A DNA stretch of 64,000 bases from Saccopteryx bilineata (lineage: Eukaryota > Chordata > Mammalia > Chiroptera > Emballonuridae): NCBI RefSeq assembly GCF_036850765.1, contig NC_089491.1, forward strand, positions 188,025,520-188,089,519. Direction: 5' to 3'. The notes beneath the pieces were generated by a model. It worked only from the letters and a program-made list of their open reading frames with translations. It did no database searches and was not told the DNA's origin. A program made the translations under genes and the position numbers. Positions 31,747-42,699 of the stretch are shown here, piece by piece. Positions within the stretch are counted from its first letter, which is position 1. Every line of letters begins with the position of its first letter.

Positions 31747-34700
31747 ATGTATAGAGTGGCAATAGGGAAATCACAAGTATCAATAATTACACTAAATGTA
31801 AACGGATTAAACTCACCAATAAAAAGGCACAGAGTAGCAGAATGGATTAAAAAAGAAAATCCAACTGTATGCTGCCTACAGGAAACTCATCTAAGTAACA
31901 AGGATAAAAACAAATTCAAAGTGAAAGGCTGGAAAACAATACTCCAAGCAAATAACATCCAAAAAAAAGCAGGTGTAGCAATACTCATATCGGATAATGC
32001 TGACTACAAGACAGGAAAAGTACTCAGAGACAAAAATGGCCATTTCATAATGTCTAAGGGGACACTGAATCAAGAAGACATAACAATTCTTAATATATAT
32101 GCACCAAACCAAGGAGCACCAAAATATATAAGACAGCTACTTATTGATCTTAAAACAAAAACTGACAAAAATACAATCATACTTGGAGAACTCAATACAC
32201 CGCTGACAGCTCTAGATCGGTCATCCAAACAGAGAATCAACAAAGACATAGTGGCCTTAAACAAAACACTAGAGCACCTGGATATGATAGACATCTACAG
32301 GACATTTCATCCCAAAGTGACAGAGTATACATTTTTCTCCAGTGTACATGGATCATTCTCAAGAATTGACCATATGTTGGGCCACAAAAACAACATCAGC
32401 AAATTCAGAAAAATTGAAGTTGTACCAAGCATATTTTCTGATCATAAAGCCTTGAAACTAGAATTCAACCACAAAAAAGAGGAAAAAAATCCCACAAAAA
32501 TGTGGAAACTAAACAACATACTTTTAAAAAATGAGTGGGTCAAAGAAGAAATAAGTGCAGAGATCAAAAGATATATACAGACGAATGAAAATGACAATAC
32601 GACATATCAGAATCTATGGGATGCAGCAAAAGCAGTGATAAGAGGGAAGTTCATATCGCTTCAGGCATATATGAACAAACAAGAGAGAGCCCAAGTGAAC
32701 CACTTAACTTCCCACCTTAAGGAATTAGAAAAAGAAGAACAAAGACAACCCAAAACCAGCAGAAGAAAGGAGATAATAAAAATCAGAGCAGAAATAAATG
32801 AATTAGAGAACAGAAAAACTATAGAAAAAATTAATAGAACAAGGAGCTGGTTCTTTGAAAAGATCAACAAAATTGACAAACCCTTGGCAAATCTTACCAA
32901 GGAAAAAAGAGAAAGAACTCATATAAACAAAATCCAAAATGAAAGAGGAGAAATCACCACGGACACCGTAGATATACAAAGAATTATTGTAGAATACTAT
33001 GAAAAACTTTATGCCACTAAATTCAACAACCTAGAAGAAATGGATAAATTCCTAGAAAAATACAACCTTCCTAGACTGAGTAAAGAAGAAGCAGAAAGCC
33101 TAAACAGACCTATCAGTAGAAAAGAAATAGAAAAAACCATTAAAAACCTCCCCAAAAATAAAAGTCCAGGCCCTGATGGCTATACCAGCGAATTTTATCA
33201 AACATTCAAAGAAGACTTGGTTCCTATTCTACTCAAAGTCTTCCAAAAAATTGAAGAAGAAGCAATACTTCCAAACACATTTTATGAGGCCAACATAACC
33301 CTCATACCAAAACCAGGCAAGAATGGCACAAAAAAAGAAAACTACAGACCAATATCTCTAATGAATACAGATGCTAAAATACTAAACAAAATACTAGCAA
33401 ATCGAATACAACAACATATTAAAAAAATAATACATCATGATCAAGTGGGATTCATCCCAGAATCTCAAGGATGGTTCAACATACGTAAAACGGTTAATGT
33501 AATACACCATATCAACAAAACAAAGAACAAAAACCACATGATCTTATCAATAGACGCAGAAAAAGCTTTCGATAAAATACAACACAATTTTATGTTTAAG
33601 ACTCTCAACAAAATGGGTATAGAAGGAAAATATCTCAACATGATAAAGGCCATATATGATAAACCATCAGCTAACATCATATTAAATGGCACTAAACTGA
33701 AGGCTTTCCCCCTTAAATCAGGAACAAGACAGGGTTGTCCACTCTCTCCACTCTTATTTAATGTGGTACTAGAGGTTCTAGCCAGAGCAATCAGACAAGA
33801 CAAAGAAATAAAAGGCATCCATATCGGAAAAGAAGAAGTAAAGGTATCACTTTTTGCAGATGATATGATCCTATACATCGAAAACCCCAAAGAATCCACA
33901 AAAAGACTACTAGAAACAATAAGTCAATACAGTAAGGTCGCAGGATACAAAATTAACATACAGAAGTCAATAGCCTTTCTATATGCCAACAATGAAACAA
34001 CTGAGAAGGAACTCAAAAGAATAATCCCCTTCACGATTGCAACAAAAAAAATAAAATACTTAGGAATAAACATAACAAAGAATGTAAAGGACTTATGTAA
34101 TGAAAACTATAAACCATTGTTAAGGGAAATCGAAAAAGATATAATGAGATGGAAAAATATACCTTGTTCTTGGCTAGGAAGAATAAATATAATCAAGATG
34201 GCTATATTACCCAAAGCAATATACAAATTTAATGCAATTCCCATCAAACTTCCAATGACGTTTTTTTAAAGAAATAGAGCAAAAAATCATCAGATTTATA
34301 TGGAACTATAAAAAACCCCGAATAGCCAAAGCAATCCTAAAGAAAAAGAATGAAGCTGGGGGCATAACAATACCTGACTTCAAACTCTATTATAGGGCCA
34401 CGACAATCAAAACAGCATGGTATTGGCAGAAAAATAGACACTCAGACCAATGGAACAGAATAGAAAGTCCAGAAATAAAACCACATATATATAGTCAAAT
34501 AATTTTTGATAAAGGGGCCAACAACACACAATGGAGAAAAGAAAGCCTCTTCAATAAATGGTGTTGGGAAAACTGGAAAGCCACATGCAAAAGAATGAAA
34601 CTGGACTACAGTCTCTCCCCCTGTACAAAAATTAACTCAAAATGGATCAAAGACCTAAACATAAGACCTGAAACAATTAAGTACATAGAAGACGACATAG

Positions 34701-35580
34701 GTACTCAACTCATGGACCTGGGTTTTAAAGAGCATTTTATGAATTTGACTCCAATGGCAAGAGAAGTGAAGGCAAAAATTAATGAATGGGACTACATCAG
34801 ACTAAGAAGTTTTTTCTCAGCAAGAGAAACTGATAACAAAATAAACAGAAAGCCAACTAAATGGGAAATATTTTCAAACAACAGCTCAGATAAGGGCCTA
34901 GTATCCAAAATATACAAAGAACTCATAAAACTCAACAACAAACAAACAAACAATCCAATAAAAAATGGGAAGAGGATATGAATAGACACTTCTCCCAGGA
35001 AGAAATATAAATGGCCAACAGATATATGAAAAGATGTTCATCTTCTTTAGCTATTAGAGAAATGCAAATCAAAACGGCAATGAGATACCACCTCACACCT
35101 GTTCGATTAGCTGTTATTAGCAAGTCAGGTAATAGCAAATGTTGGAGAGGCTGTGGAGAAAAAGGAACCCTCATACACTGTTGGTGGGAATGTAATGTAG
35201 TACAACCATTATGGAAGAAAGTATGGTGGTTCCTCAAAAAACTGAAAATAGAACTACCTTATGACCCAGCAATCCCTCTACTGGGTATATATCCCCAAAA
35301 CTCAGAAACACTGATACGTAAAGACACATGCAGCCCCATGTTTATTGCAGCATTGTTCACAGTGGCCAGGACATGGAAACAACCAAAAAGCCCATCAATA
35401 GATGACTGGATAAAGAAGATGTGGCACATATACACTATGGAATACTACTCAGCCATAAGAAATGATGACATCGGAACATTTACAGCAAAATGGTGGGATC
35501 TTGATAACATGATACGAAGCGAAATAAGTAAATCAGAAAAAACCAGGAACTGTATTATTCCATATGTAGGTGGGACATAA
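31747..35580 (+). pseudogene. LINE-1 ORF2 (endonuclease/reverse transcriptase), few lesions
   Basis: ORF2 is open for 840 codons from 31747 to 34269, then broken. The apurinic-type endonuclease occupies about residues 10-245: LNVNGL, QETHL, then LGELNTPLT where the usual GDFN-type Asp is Glu, then IDHMLGHK and [10 protein letters not shown]. The reverse transcriptase lies at about 500-780 with [10 protein letters not shown] and its Asp pair intact. Lesions are one extra T in a T run near 34261-34267 (frame +1), a compensating one-base loss near 34960-34970, and a TAA at 35008-35010. The cysteine-rich C-terminal part follows to 35580 ([18 protein letters not shown]). ORF2p normally carries out target-primed reverse transcription. 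This copy cannot make a full product. Confidence 0.92.
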
Positions 35581-35863
35581 TAGTGAAACTAAGAGACATT
35601 GATAAGAGTGTGGTGGTTACGGGGGGGAGGGGGGAATGGCAGAGGGATAGGGGGTGGGGAGGGGCACAAAGAAAACAAGATAGAAGGTGACAGAGGACAA
35701 TCTGACTTTGGGTGGTGGGTATGCAACATAATTGAACGACAAGATAACCTGGACTTGTTATCTTTGAATATATGTATCCTGATTTATTGATGTCACCCCA
35801 TTAAAAAAATAAAATAAAAAAACAAACAAAACAAAACAAAACAAAAAAACAATATCCTAAGAG

Positions 35864-36460
35864 ATCTTGAAAATTTCTGCCACTGGACGGGGAGGGCATC
35901 AGAAATTCCTTATGTGCAGGCTTTCTTCTCCCTTCTCTTCTGTCCTTAATTTCTGTGCCTTCTGTTCTACACGCAGGCCGTTTTTGGCCAAAGAAACCTC
36001 ACCTCGTTCACCTGCAATACCACACTCTCTTTCTCCTCTCCTGCTGGCCAGGTCCCCCTCCCTTCTCCACAATGTTCTTAAACCTCTCCTCCCTCCTTAC
36101 AGATGGACAGCTCTGTCCCTTTTTCTTCCTTGACCCACTGGCTTCGGTTGTCTTTTTTTTTTCTTCTTCAACGCATCCTTCCCCCTCCTCAGAGACTGAC
36201 TGTGCCTTCTAATACCCCTCGTCCTCTCCCCTCTCCTCAGAACTCTAAATCCTTTTGACTCCTCTGACTATGTGGCACCACACCAATATTTGCACCTTCT
36301 CCTCCTCCTCCTGCAGATTCTGACCCTCCTTCTTTCCATCCAGCTGCTCACACTGTCCATCCATCTGCTTTCTCTCTTCCTCCCCTCTATGCTGGCAACT
36401 CCCTGCCATCTCAAAAAACTTAAAAAACAGAATTGTATGTTAAACTATGTGAGTAAGTAA
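35864..36460 (+). pseudogene. ERV gag remnant, matrix continuation and proline-rich part
   Basis: Immediately after the L1 target duplication the frame continues as a matrix remnant (LENFCHWTGR, EIPYVQAFF). A Ser/Pro/Leu-rich stretch with frame shifts follows to about 36460, compatible with the p12-like region of gammaretroviral gag. No capsid major-homology region was recognised downstream. Confidence 0.65.
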
Positions 36461-36599
36461 TCCGTCTTGTCTCTTTGTTTGTCAGAAAATATCTCTAGTA
36501 TAATTTGAGTTGGAACAAGTAAAGCGCGCTCATTTAAATTTCTTAATTCATAATATGTGAAGTCTTTGTTTAATGTGTAACTGTGTCTGTTTCTAAGGC

Positions 36600-37400
36600 C
36601 TTAAACCAATAATTACCCACCTCTTAAACCAGGTTTACTCATCCCCACGGAATCTCCCTGCAATACCCCCACCCTTTCTGTTTGAAAACTTTCAGGGGCT
36701 TATTGCCTCGTACAAGCCTTACACCTAATCAATGAGGCAGTAATTCTCCTCCATCCAGTGGTCCCTAATCTCTACAAGTTACTGTCACACATTTTCTCAA
36801 ACACCACTCACTTCAGGGTTCTAGACCTCAAGAATGCCTTCTTTACCATTCCTCTACACCCTGACTCGTTTACTTTCTGTTTACCTTTACCTGGACACTA
36901 ATGCAGCCCAGCACTTATGTGGACTGTCTTACCCCAGGGGATCAGAAACAGCCCACCCCTGTTTGGGCAGGCACTAGCTCAGGAGTTAACAGCATGCAAT
37001 CTCAAAACTAGTACTCTCTTACAATATGTAGATGACCTACTCCTCTGCAGCCCCTCCCTGCCTGCCTCAAGGAGACACACCGCCACCCTTCTTAACTTCC
37101 TCACTATGAAGTGTTATCCTGTCTTCTCTGCTAAGGCTCAACTTTATTCTCAGTCCCTAGTCTATCTAGGCATCGCCTTAACCCCCACCACCTGAAGTCT
37201 CACCCTAGATCAAACTCAGACCCTCCACAGTCTCCAACCACCTACCACCACAGATTAAATCTTTTCTTTTCTCAGTCTAATAGGCTTCTGTAAACACTGA
37301 ATCCCCAATTTTGCTCTTAGTCAAACCCCTCAGTGAGATCTTCTGAGCATGGCTTTTAAGGTCTATAATGACTAAGGAATTAACAGAAAAGGCAAATAAG
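36600..37400 (+). pseudogene. ERV reverse transcriptase fragment
   Basis: The fragment contains retroviral RT landmarks: VLDLKNAFFTIPLHPD near 36820, LPQGIRNSPPLFGQAL near 36930, and LLQYVDDLLL near 37020. A connection-like GFCKH...IPNFAL segment follows near 37285. A stop lies after PLPGH (about 36900) and the reading frame changes repeatedly. It is placed before the nucleocapsid-like remnant, which is unexpected for a retrovirus. Confidence 0.75.
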
Positions 37401-37429
37401 GTCCAAAAGAAGTCAGGAAATACCAGCTT

Positions 37430-37940
37430 TTGGCTCCAGCGCCCTAAAGGGCTTCATAGAATTTCATCAGGGCCCTACTTCAAGAATGGATAGAAAGGTC
37501 ATTGAACTGAAGCCTGCCAGGCTTCCTGGCCCTATCAAGGGACACACCTCTGCTGTGGAAAGAGAAACACGAGAAGGTAAGCTGCCCCCTTGCTCCATGG
37601 AGGGAGGGTTCAGTCTCTTCTAGCCCTGCTCCAGCTACCTGTGACCTGACCTTGCCCAGCGTGCTGGGAATTGCCACTGAAGGCCCAAGAACATCGTTCA
37701 GGAGCCTAAGGTATTTCTTCCAAATAGCAGATAATCTAATCTCATTTCTTGTAAACACAAGGGCCATCTACCATGCCTCCCTTGAATATTTAAGTTTTAT
37801 TTATCCCTCAAAGATCTCTACTGTGGGTATTGACAGTCTAAGTTTGTTACTTTATTTAATGTATAGCATCTCCTTTGTTCCTCTTATCTCAATGCCCCAT
37901 GCCTATTATAGGCTGGGATCTGCTGCTAATTCCAGCTAGA
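37430..37940 (+). pseudogene. ERV nucleocapsid and protease remnants
   Basis: A zinc-knuckle-like relic lies at about 37466-37515 (pattern FKNG, KGH, TEAC in frame with stops and missing cysteines). A protease-like relic follows at about 37735-37935 with LVNTRAIYHA (active-site Asp replaced by Asn) and, further on, STVGID. The family assignment is by pattern only and is less certain than the reverse transcriptase. Confidence 0.5.
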
Positions 37941-38029
37941 AGCAGTAGTTACTAGGACTTAAACGCTAACTGCAAAGTGTAGAAATGTAACCACTCTTTC
38001 CCTAAGTACTTGCAGAATTTATAGGTTAC

Positions 38030-38160
38030 TCAGCAAACTGTTCGTCTAAGACTGTCCAAGAGGCACTCCAGCATTACATCATCCAAGGACTGACTTTCAC
38101 ATGGACAGGTCCACACATCATGATCCCGACAACTCCCACTGCTGCTAAATAGAAAAACAG
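38030..38160 (+). pseudogene. ERV integrase C-terminal remnant
   Basis: A short stretch, TWTGPHIMIPTTPTAAK at about 38095-38150, resembles the C-terminal domain of gammaretroviral integrase. The catalytic domain between protease and this piece is not present, so most of pol is deleted here. Confidence 0.5.
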
Positions 38161-38579
38161 CATGCCTTACTCCAATCACAAACCTGAAGCTGGTTGGTCT
38201 ACATATGGCAAATATATTAAATAACTAAGGACTCTTTTAGTCAGGCTTTGGGAAAAGGGAAACTAGGATAAAAAGAAAGTCAGCTTGATTGTCACTAGAG
38301 GTTAAAATTTTTTAAGTCAAGAGTTCTGACTAGAAAGGAATTGTATGGTTTTGATAATAGAAGGTATAAGGTATGGAAATACTTCTGAAAGAAAAGGGAA
38401 AAGCAAGTTGTTATGAAGGCCAGTTATTTCTGGATAAGAAAGTGCATTAAAGCTGAAGGTTTATGTAAGTTGTAGAAGGTTTGTGCAGGTTGTAGGAGAT
38501 TTGTACTGAGAAAAAAAGAATTTGTACAGTCAGAAAACTGGTTTTCAAAGAATGTTTAATCAGTCACGCTAGTTAACAA

Positions 38580-39640
38580 TCCTCTACTCTCCCCACTTAT
38601 TGGGATGACTCTTTCCTCCACCCTGACCATCTGGAGCTCAGAAACAGAGAAACGAAACCGACCCCCTGTCCTTCTATTTTTTTATTCACCTCTCAACCTG
38701 CCTCACCCAATCGAAGGCTTTCTACTTGTGTGGGACCAACACCTATATGTGTCTCCCTACTAATTAGACAGAAACCTGTACCCTAATCTATCTCACCCCA
38801 AATATCAACCTAATCCCACCCTGTGAGCCTCTTCAAATTCCTAATACACTACCTGTCAATCTAAAAACCAAAAGAGCTATACAGGTAATTTCTTGTTGCT
38901 TTAGGAAGCCTAGTGAATTTGTATACATGGAATCAGTGGTTTCACACAAACTGGGTGTCTTGACTATTGCCTTTCATTAGCCCCCTCACTCTCCTATTTA
39001 TTTTTCTAACTTTTAGACCCTGTCTCTTACATTTGTTCACTAGTTTCTTACAGAACCGCATGCAGACCTTCGCCAATCAGAAAATTGGAAAAATCTACCT
39101 AACCCTACAAACCAACCCTGAAACCTGCCCTTGTGAAACAGAAAAATCTGAAACCCTATACCAGCAAACCTCCTAAATCTTATCTTTCAACCCCTACAGG
39201 TCCCCTAACCCTAAAGCTCTCCTGTATCCCTGAAGAACTAGGAGAATGAATGACATTCACCTCTTAATGCTTCTCAGTCTTTTTACCCTTCACATAGTAA
39301 GAGGACAAGACCGCTGGGTCTTCTTGGCCAAAGAAGAGCCTACAAACGGACATGAAACATTTCTTTTAGCTCAAACTAACTGCTCTCTCCAGGGCTGCCA
39401 GGAAAAATATCTCTAACTCTTTACCATGGAAAAACTTTCACCCCCGCTATACAACCCTCCTTATCTCTGCATTCATGATCTCCAAATACTTGCCTCTTTC
39501 TTTATTAAGTTTCTACAGGCCGGAATGAGAGAAATCTCTAGGATTACCTACAATCAAATGCTCCTACACTTTTATTCCCCAATACCCCAAGGAGAACTTC
39601 ACAAGGGAAATATCAAATAGGTAGGGATGACAGCAAGAAG
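38580..39640 (+). pseudogene. ERV envelope remnants, rearranged
   Basis: Three env-like pieces. A surface-subunit C-terminal part lies at about 38720-38885 (FYLCGTNTYMCLP, YLTPNINLIPP, KTKRAIQ at a cleavage-site-like position). A transmembrane anchor and tail lie at about 38965-39110 (hydrophobic LLFIFLTF, then an FLQNRMQ part). A leader-like segment lies at about 39247-39400 (MNDIHLLMLLSLFTLHIVRG). The ectodomain of the transmembrane subunit is missing, and the leader-like piece lies after the anchor. Stops are frequent, so there is no intact envelope. Confidence 0.55.
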
Positions 39641-40138
39641 AAGCTGCCCCTCAGCCTGAGAAGTTCCCTCCTGAATGTTCTCCAAACCCTCTTCCTTTTT
39701 AACCACACATATTCATTCCTTCTAAAAAAACTTACACCAACAGCTTTCCTGTATCTTAAAATCTCCACATGTCCTCCCACTCGAGGGGAATCAGACCAGC
39801 ATGTCTCATGAGGCTCATCCAGGAGACCATGTATCACCATGTCACTCTGTTCACTTGGCACTAGCAGCAAGCAACTAACAATTATTACCTCACAAAATTT
39901 TTTTACTTCCTCACTCAGGTTTTCAGAGACATTGCCTGGTTCAGACCTTACAGCATGGAAATTGACGACCTCCTTAACTGGATGAGGGACTTAGCTTGGC
40001 AAGGTTCCCTCCTTGAGTTCTCTCCAGAAGAAGCAATAATTTTCCAATTTTTTCTCCTCTTTCTCCTCATCACCCCTTATCATAAATTATAAAATTAATA
40101 ACTGCCTTTCTTTTATATGTAACCACAAAGTTGAGAAA
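39641..40138 (+). other. ERV 3' internal sequence before the 3' LTR
   Basis: About 0.5 kb between the last env-like segment and the 3' LTR. Frames are short and no domain is recognised. No clear polypurine tract is visible just before the LTR. Confidence 0.5.
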
Positions 40139-40506
40139 TGATAGATATGTAAATTCCAAACTGCCCTCTTGATGTTCCGCTTATCTGTCAGACCTCATCC
40201 TTACTGGACTATTGCCCCTGAGACAAAGGAATTCCAAAAAGCTGAAAAGCCACCCCAAGGAGAGGCTCTGGACACACCAGGACTTTTAATTCAACATCCA
40301 CATGCTCCAAGCCCCCAAGGAGGAGCATTCCGGACATACCAGGACTTTTGCCTCAGTATCCCCTCAGGCTCTCCCAAACACTATATAACTCGCCCCTAGT
40401 CTGTAACCGGTGCTCTTCTCCCCAGGAGAAGTGCCTGGCAGGGTTCCTTTCTTCCTTCCAATAAAGCCTGTGACTCTGGTCTTTCGGACTCCCATGGATT
40501 CCAACA
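40139..40506 (+). repeat. ERV 3' LTR
   Basis: A 368-bp LTR matching the 5' LTR, with TATA-like sequence near 40380 and AATAAA at 40460-40465, ending CA before the AATAC duplication. Confidence 0.92.
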
Positions 40507-40511
40507 AATAC

Positions 40512-40833
40512 CTGACTGGTGGTAGCACAGTGGACAGAGCACTGACCGGGGAAGCTAAAGTCCCAGGTTCCAAACACCAAGGTCGCTGACTTGAGAGCAG
40601 GCTCACCAGCTTGAATGTGGGATCATAGACATGATCTAAAGGTTGCTGGCTTGAAGCTCAAGGTTGCTGGCTTGAGTAAGGGGTTCACTGGCTTGGTGGA
40701 AACCCTGTGGTCAAGGCATGTATGAGAAGCAAACAATGAACAACTAAGTTGCTGCAACTATGAGTTGATGCTTCTCATCTCCTTTCCTGTCTCTCTCTAT
40801 CTCTCTCTCTCTCTCTCACTAAAAAAAAAAAAA
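40512..40833 (+). mobile_element. tRNA-derived bat SINE, long variant
   Basis: A plus-strand SINE with head CTGACTGGTGGTAGCACAGT, repeated 'GGTTGCTGGCTTGA' segments, a (CT)n tract and an A tail. It is of the same type as 53971-54350 and, inverted, 50934-51269, and its body differs from VES. It abuts the ERV target duplication. Confidence 0.85.
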
Positions 40834-40949
40834 TGCTCCTCAAAAGTCATTTGTTGGTCTGTTTAAACAATTGCTACAGTAACTGTTAAGGTTTTTAACA
40901 ATAATTTTTGTATTTAAAAAATCATAGAGAGAAGTTAGAAGTGTGGTAC

Positions 40950-41555
40950 TGTTGTAAAGTATCTAAATCCACAATTCCGCGGGTGTTCGTAGAGGCACGT
41001 ACTCCAAATAAGTTTTTGAAAAGTTTATTAAAGGAGGAAATTTATTAAATATGCCAGCTGCATATGGCTGACACAGGGCAATGGACCCAAATTGTGCAGA
41101 CCCTAAAAATAGTTCAGGGGCTGTTTAACACTCCTAATTATACATGGGAAGGGAGAAAGCCTGACATCACGGCATAAGTTTATACCTTTTGTTTAGATAT
41201 ACATACATTAACTACATGCTTTCAGGAGGGGAGGGGTAGTTTCCATAGGGATAAATGCCTGTAAATGGTTCATCAGCATAAAAAAAGATTTTAATTTAAT
41301 CTTTTTCTTCCTGTACCTGGCTAGCTATTCACCCTTCCCCCATAGGTATGTGGGAAGGTCAGGGCATCCAAGTCTCCTTCCTCTTCTGCATTTACAACAC
41401 AGTGCCATTGGCCATCTTAGTTTTGATGCTAATCACACTAGCATAGAAATCACACTTACAAAATCTTTCTGCACACTTAGCTCAAATTAATAAAATGTTC
41501 TTTAAACTTCCTAAAATATTAATATTAATTCTGTAGCTTTTGGCACTTTATAACA
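40950..41555 (-). mobile_element. Solo LTR, family 1, minus strand
   Basis: A 606-bp unit with short inverted ends, TGTTGTAAAGT and ACTTTATAACA, flanked by a GTAC duplication (40946-40949 and 41556-41559). Read on the minus strand, its 5' half is closely related to the right LTR at about 42700-43441. No internal coding sequence is linked to it. Confidence 0.7.
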
Positions 41556-41613
41556 GTACAAGGATATTATTGTGCAAATGACTTTTTCATTATTGTGCAA
41601 ATGACCCCTAGAC

Positions 41614-41942
41614 CAGGGGTCCCCAAACTAAGCCCTAAGGGCCATATGCAGCCCCCTGAGGCCAGTTATCCTCCTCCACCGTACTTCCGGAAGGGGCATC
41701 TCTTTTATTGGTGGTCAGTGAGAGGAGCATAGTTCCCACTGAAATACTGGTCAGTTTGTTGATTTAAATTTACTTGTTCTTTATTTTAAATATTGTATTT
41801 GTTCCCATTTTGTTTTTTTACTTTAAAATAAGGTATGTGCAGTGTGCATAGGAATTTGTTCATAGTTTTTTTATAGTCCGGCCCTCCAACGGTCTGAGGG
41901 ACAGTGAACTGGCCCCCTGGGTAAAAAGTTTGGGGACCCCTG
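41614..41942. mobile_element. hAT-type MITE, family C
   Basis: A 329-bp element from CAGGGGTCCCCAAACT to its inverted AGTTTGGGGACCCCTG, with a perfect 8-bp duplication CCCTAGAC at 41606-41613 and 41943-41950. It is non-coding. Confidence 0.95.
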
Positions 41943-41950
41943 CCCTAGAC

Positions 41951-42679
41951 TGTTTGAGAATGACATGCTGACTGCTGTCCCATCAACCCCAGATGACTTA
42001 TATATATATTCCCTTCCAACAAGGACCTTCTCCTACTGAGGAAGAAAGTCTCCCACATCCTTGAACCAAGAAGTTTCAAGGACATTTTATGTTTTAGGCC
42101 AAGTGTTCAGAGAGTTTTTGTAAAGATGATTTTTATACCTGTATGTGATTTACAATGAGGGCTAGCCAACACCAGCTAAAGATGGCTGATAAAGTTACAG
42201 ATTGCATTCCTGCTTAGAAAGGGCTATTATATTGCTAATGGAGAGGTTTTTGTACTAGAAAGTTTGAAAGCAAGGAGGAAGGCAACATCAGATCTCTCTC
42301 CTCCTTGTCCCATTCACTGGGGAGGAAGATAAGCAATAAAGAATGTAGAAGGGAAGAGAGATCTGAGTAGCCCCTTCCTTTCAGTTTTTAAGACCTTAAT
42401 GGGCGATTTACAAACAGTTATCTTCTGACATCACCTAAGCATCCTCCCATGGCTGAAATCATGTGATTGATGTGTGTCTCTCTAGACAAAGGGATCACAA
42501 GATCCACGTATGTGAACCTGTGTTCTGTAAAGGATATATAAGATATAAGAAATCTAATTTCGGGGAGCACATGTCTTTGAAGCCACAAGCTCCGCATTCT
42601 CTGCTGGCTTTTTAATAAATTCTCTTTTCCTCTTATAAAATTATCTGAGTGTCCTCCACTGGGTCGCTTTCCTGCAACA
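41951..42679 (+). mobile_element. Probable solo LTR, plus strand
   Basis: LTR-like architecture on the plus strand: a TG start near 41951, a TATA-like GGATATATAAG near 42533, AATAAA at 42614-42619, and an end CCTGCAACA at 42679. No matching second copy is present in the window. The left edge coincides with the hAT insertion and is uncertain. Confidence 0.6.
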
Positions 42680-42699
42680 CTAGGAACCACAATAGTCAT

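Larger units (their letters stand above)
28024..35848 (+). mobile_element. Near-full-length LINE-1, 7.8 kb, inserted in ERV gag
   Basis: A plus-strand L1 with a 2.4-kb 5'UTR, an intact ORF1, a nearly complete ORF2, a short 3'UTR with a G-rich tract (about 35618-35662) and an A-rich tail. The target duplication ACAATATCCTAAGAG is at 28009-28023 and 35849-35863 and is perfect. This identifies the exact insertion site and shows the copy is not 5'-truncated. The high A content of the sense strand is typical of L1. Confidence 0.95.
26531..40506 (+). mobile_element. Class I endogenous retrovirus (provirus), decayed, with nested L1 and VES
   Basis: A provirus bounded by two related LTRs (26531-26902 and 40139-40506) and a 5-bp target duplication AATAC at 26526-26530 and 40507-40511. 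Without the LINE-1 (28024-35848) and the VES (27161-27575) it is about 5.7 kb, short of a complete gammaretrovirus-like element. A primer-binding-like site follows the 5' LTR. Remnants of gag, reverse transcriptase, nucleocapsid, protease, integrase and env are visible, all with many stops. Their order is not canonical (see findings). It cannot encode any intact viral protein. Confidence 0.9.
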
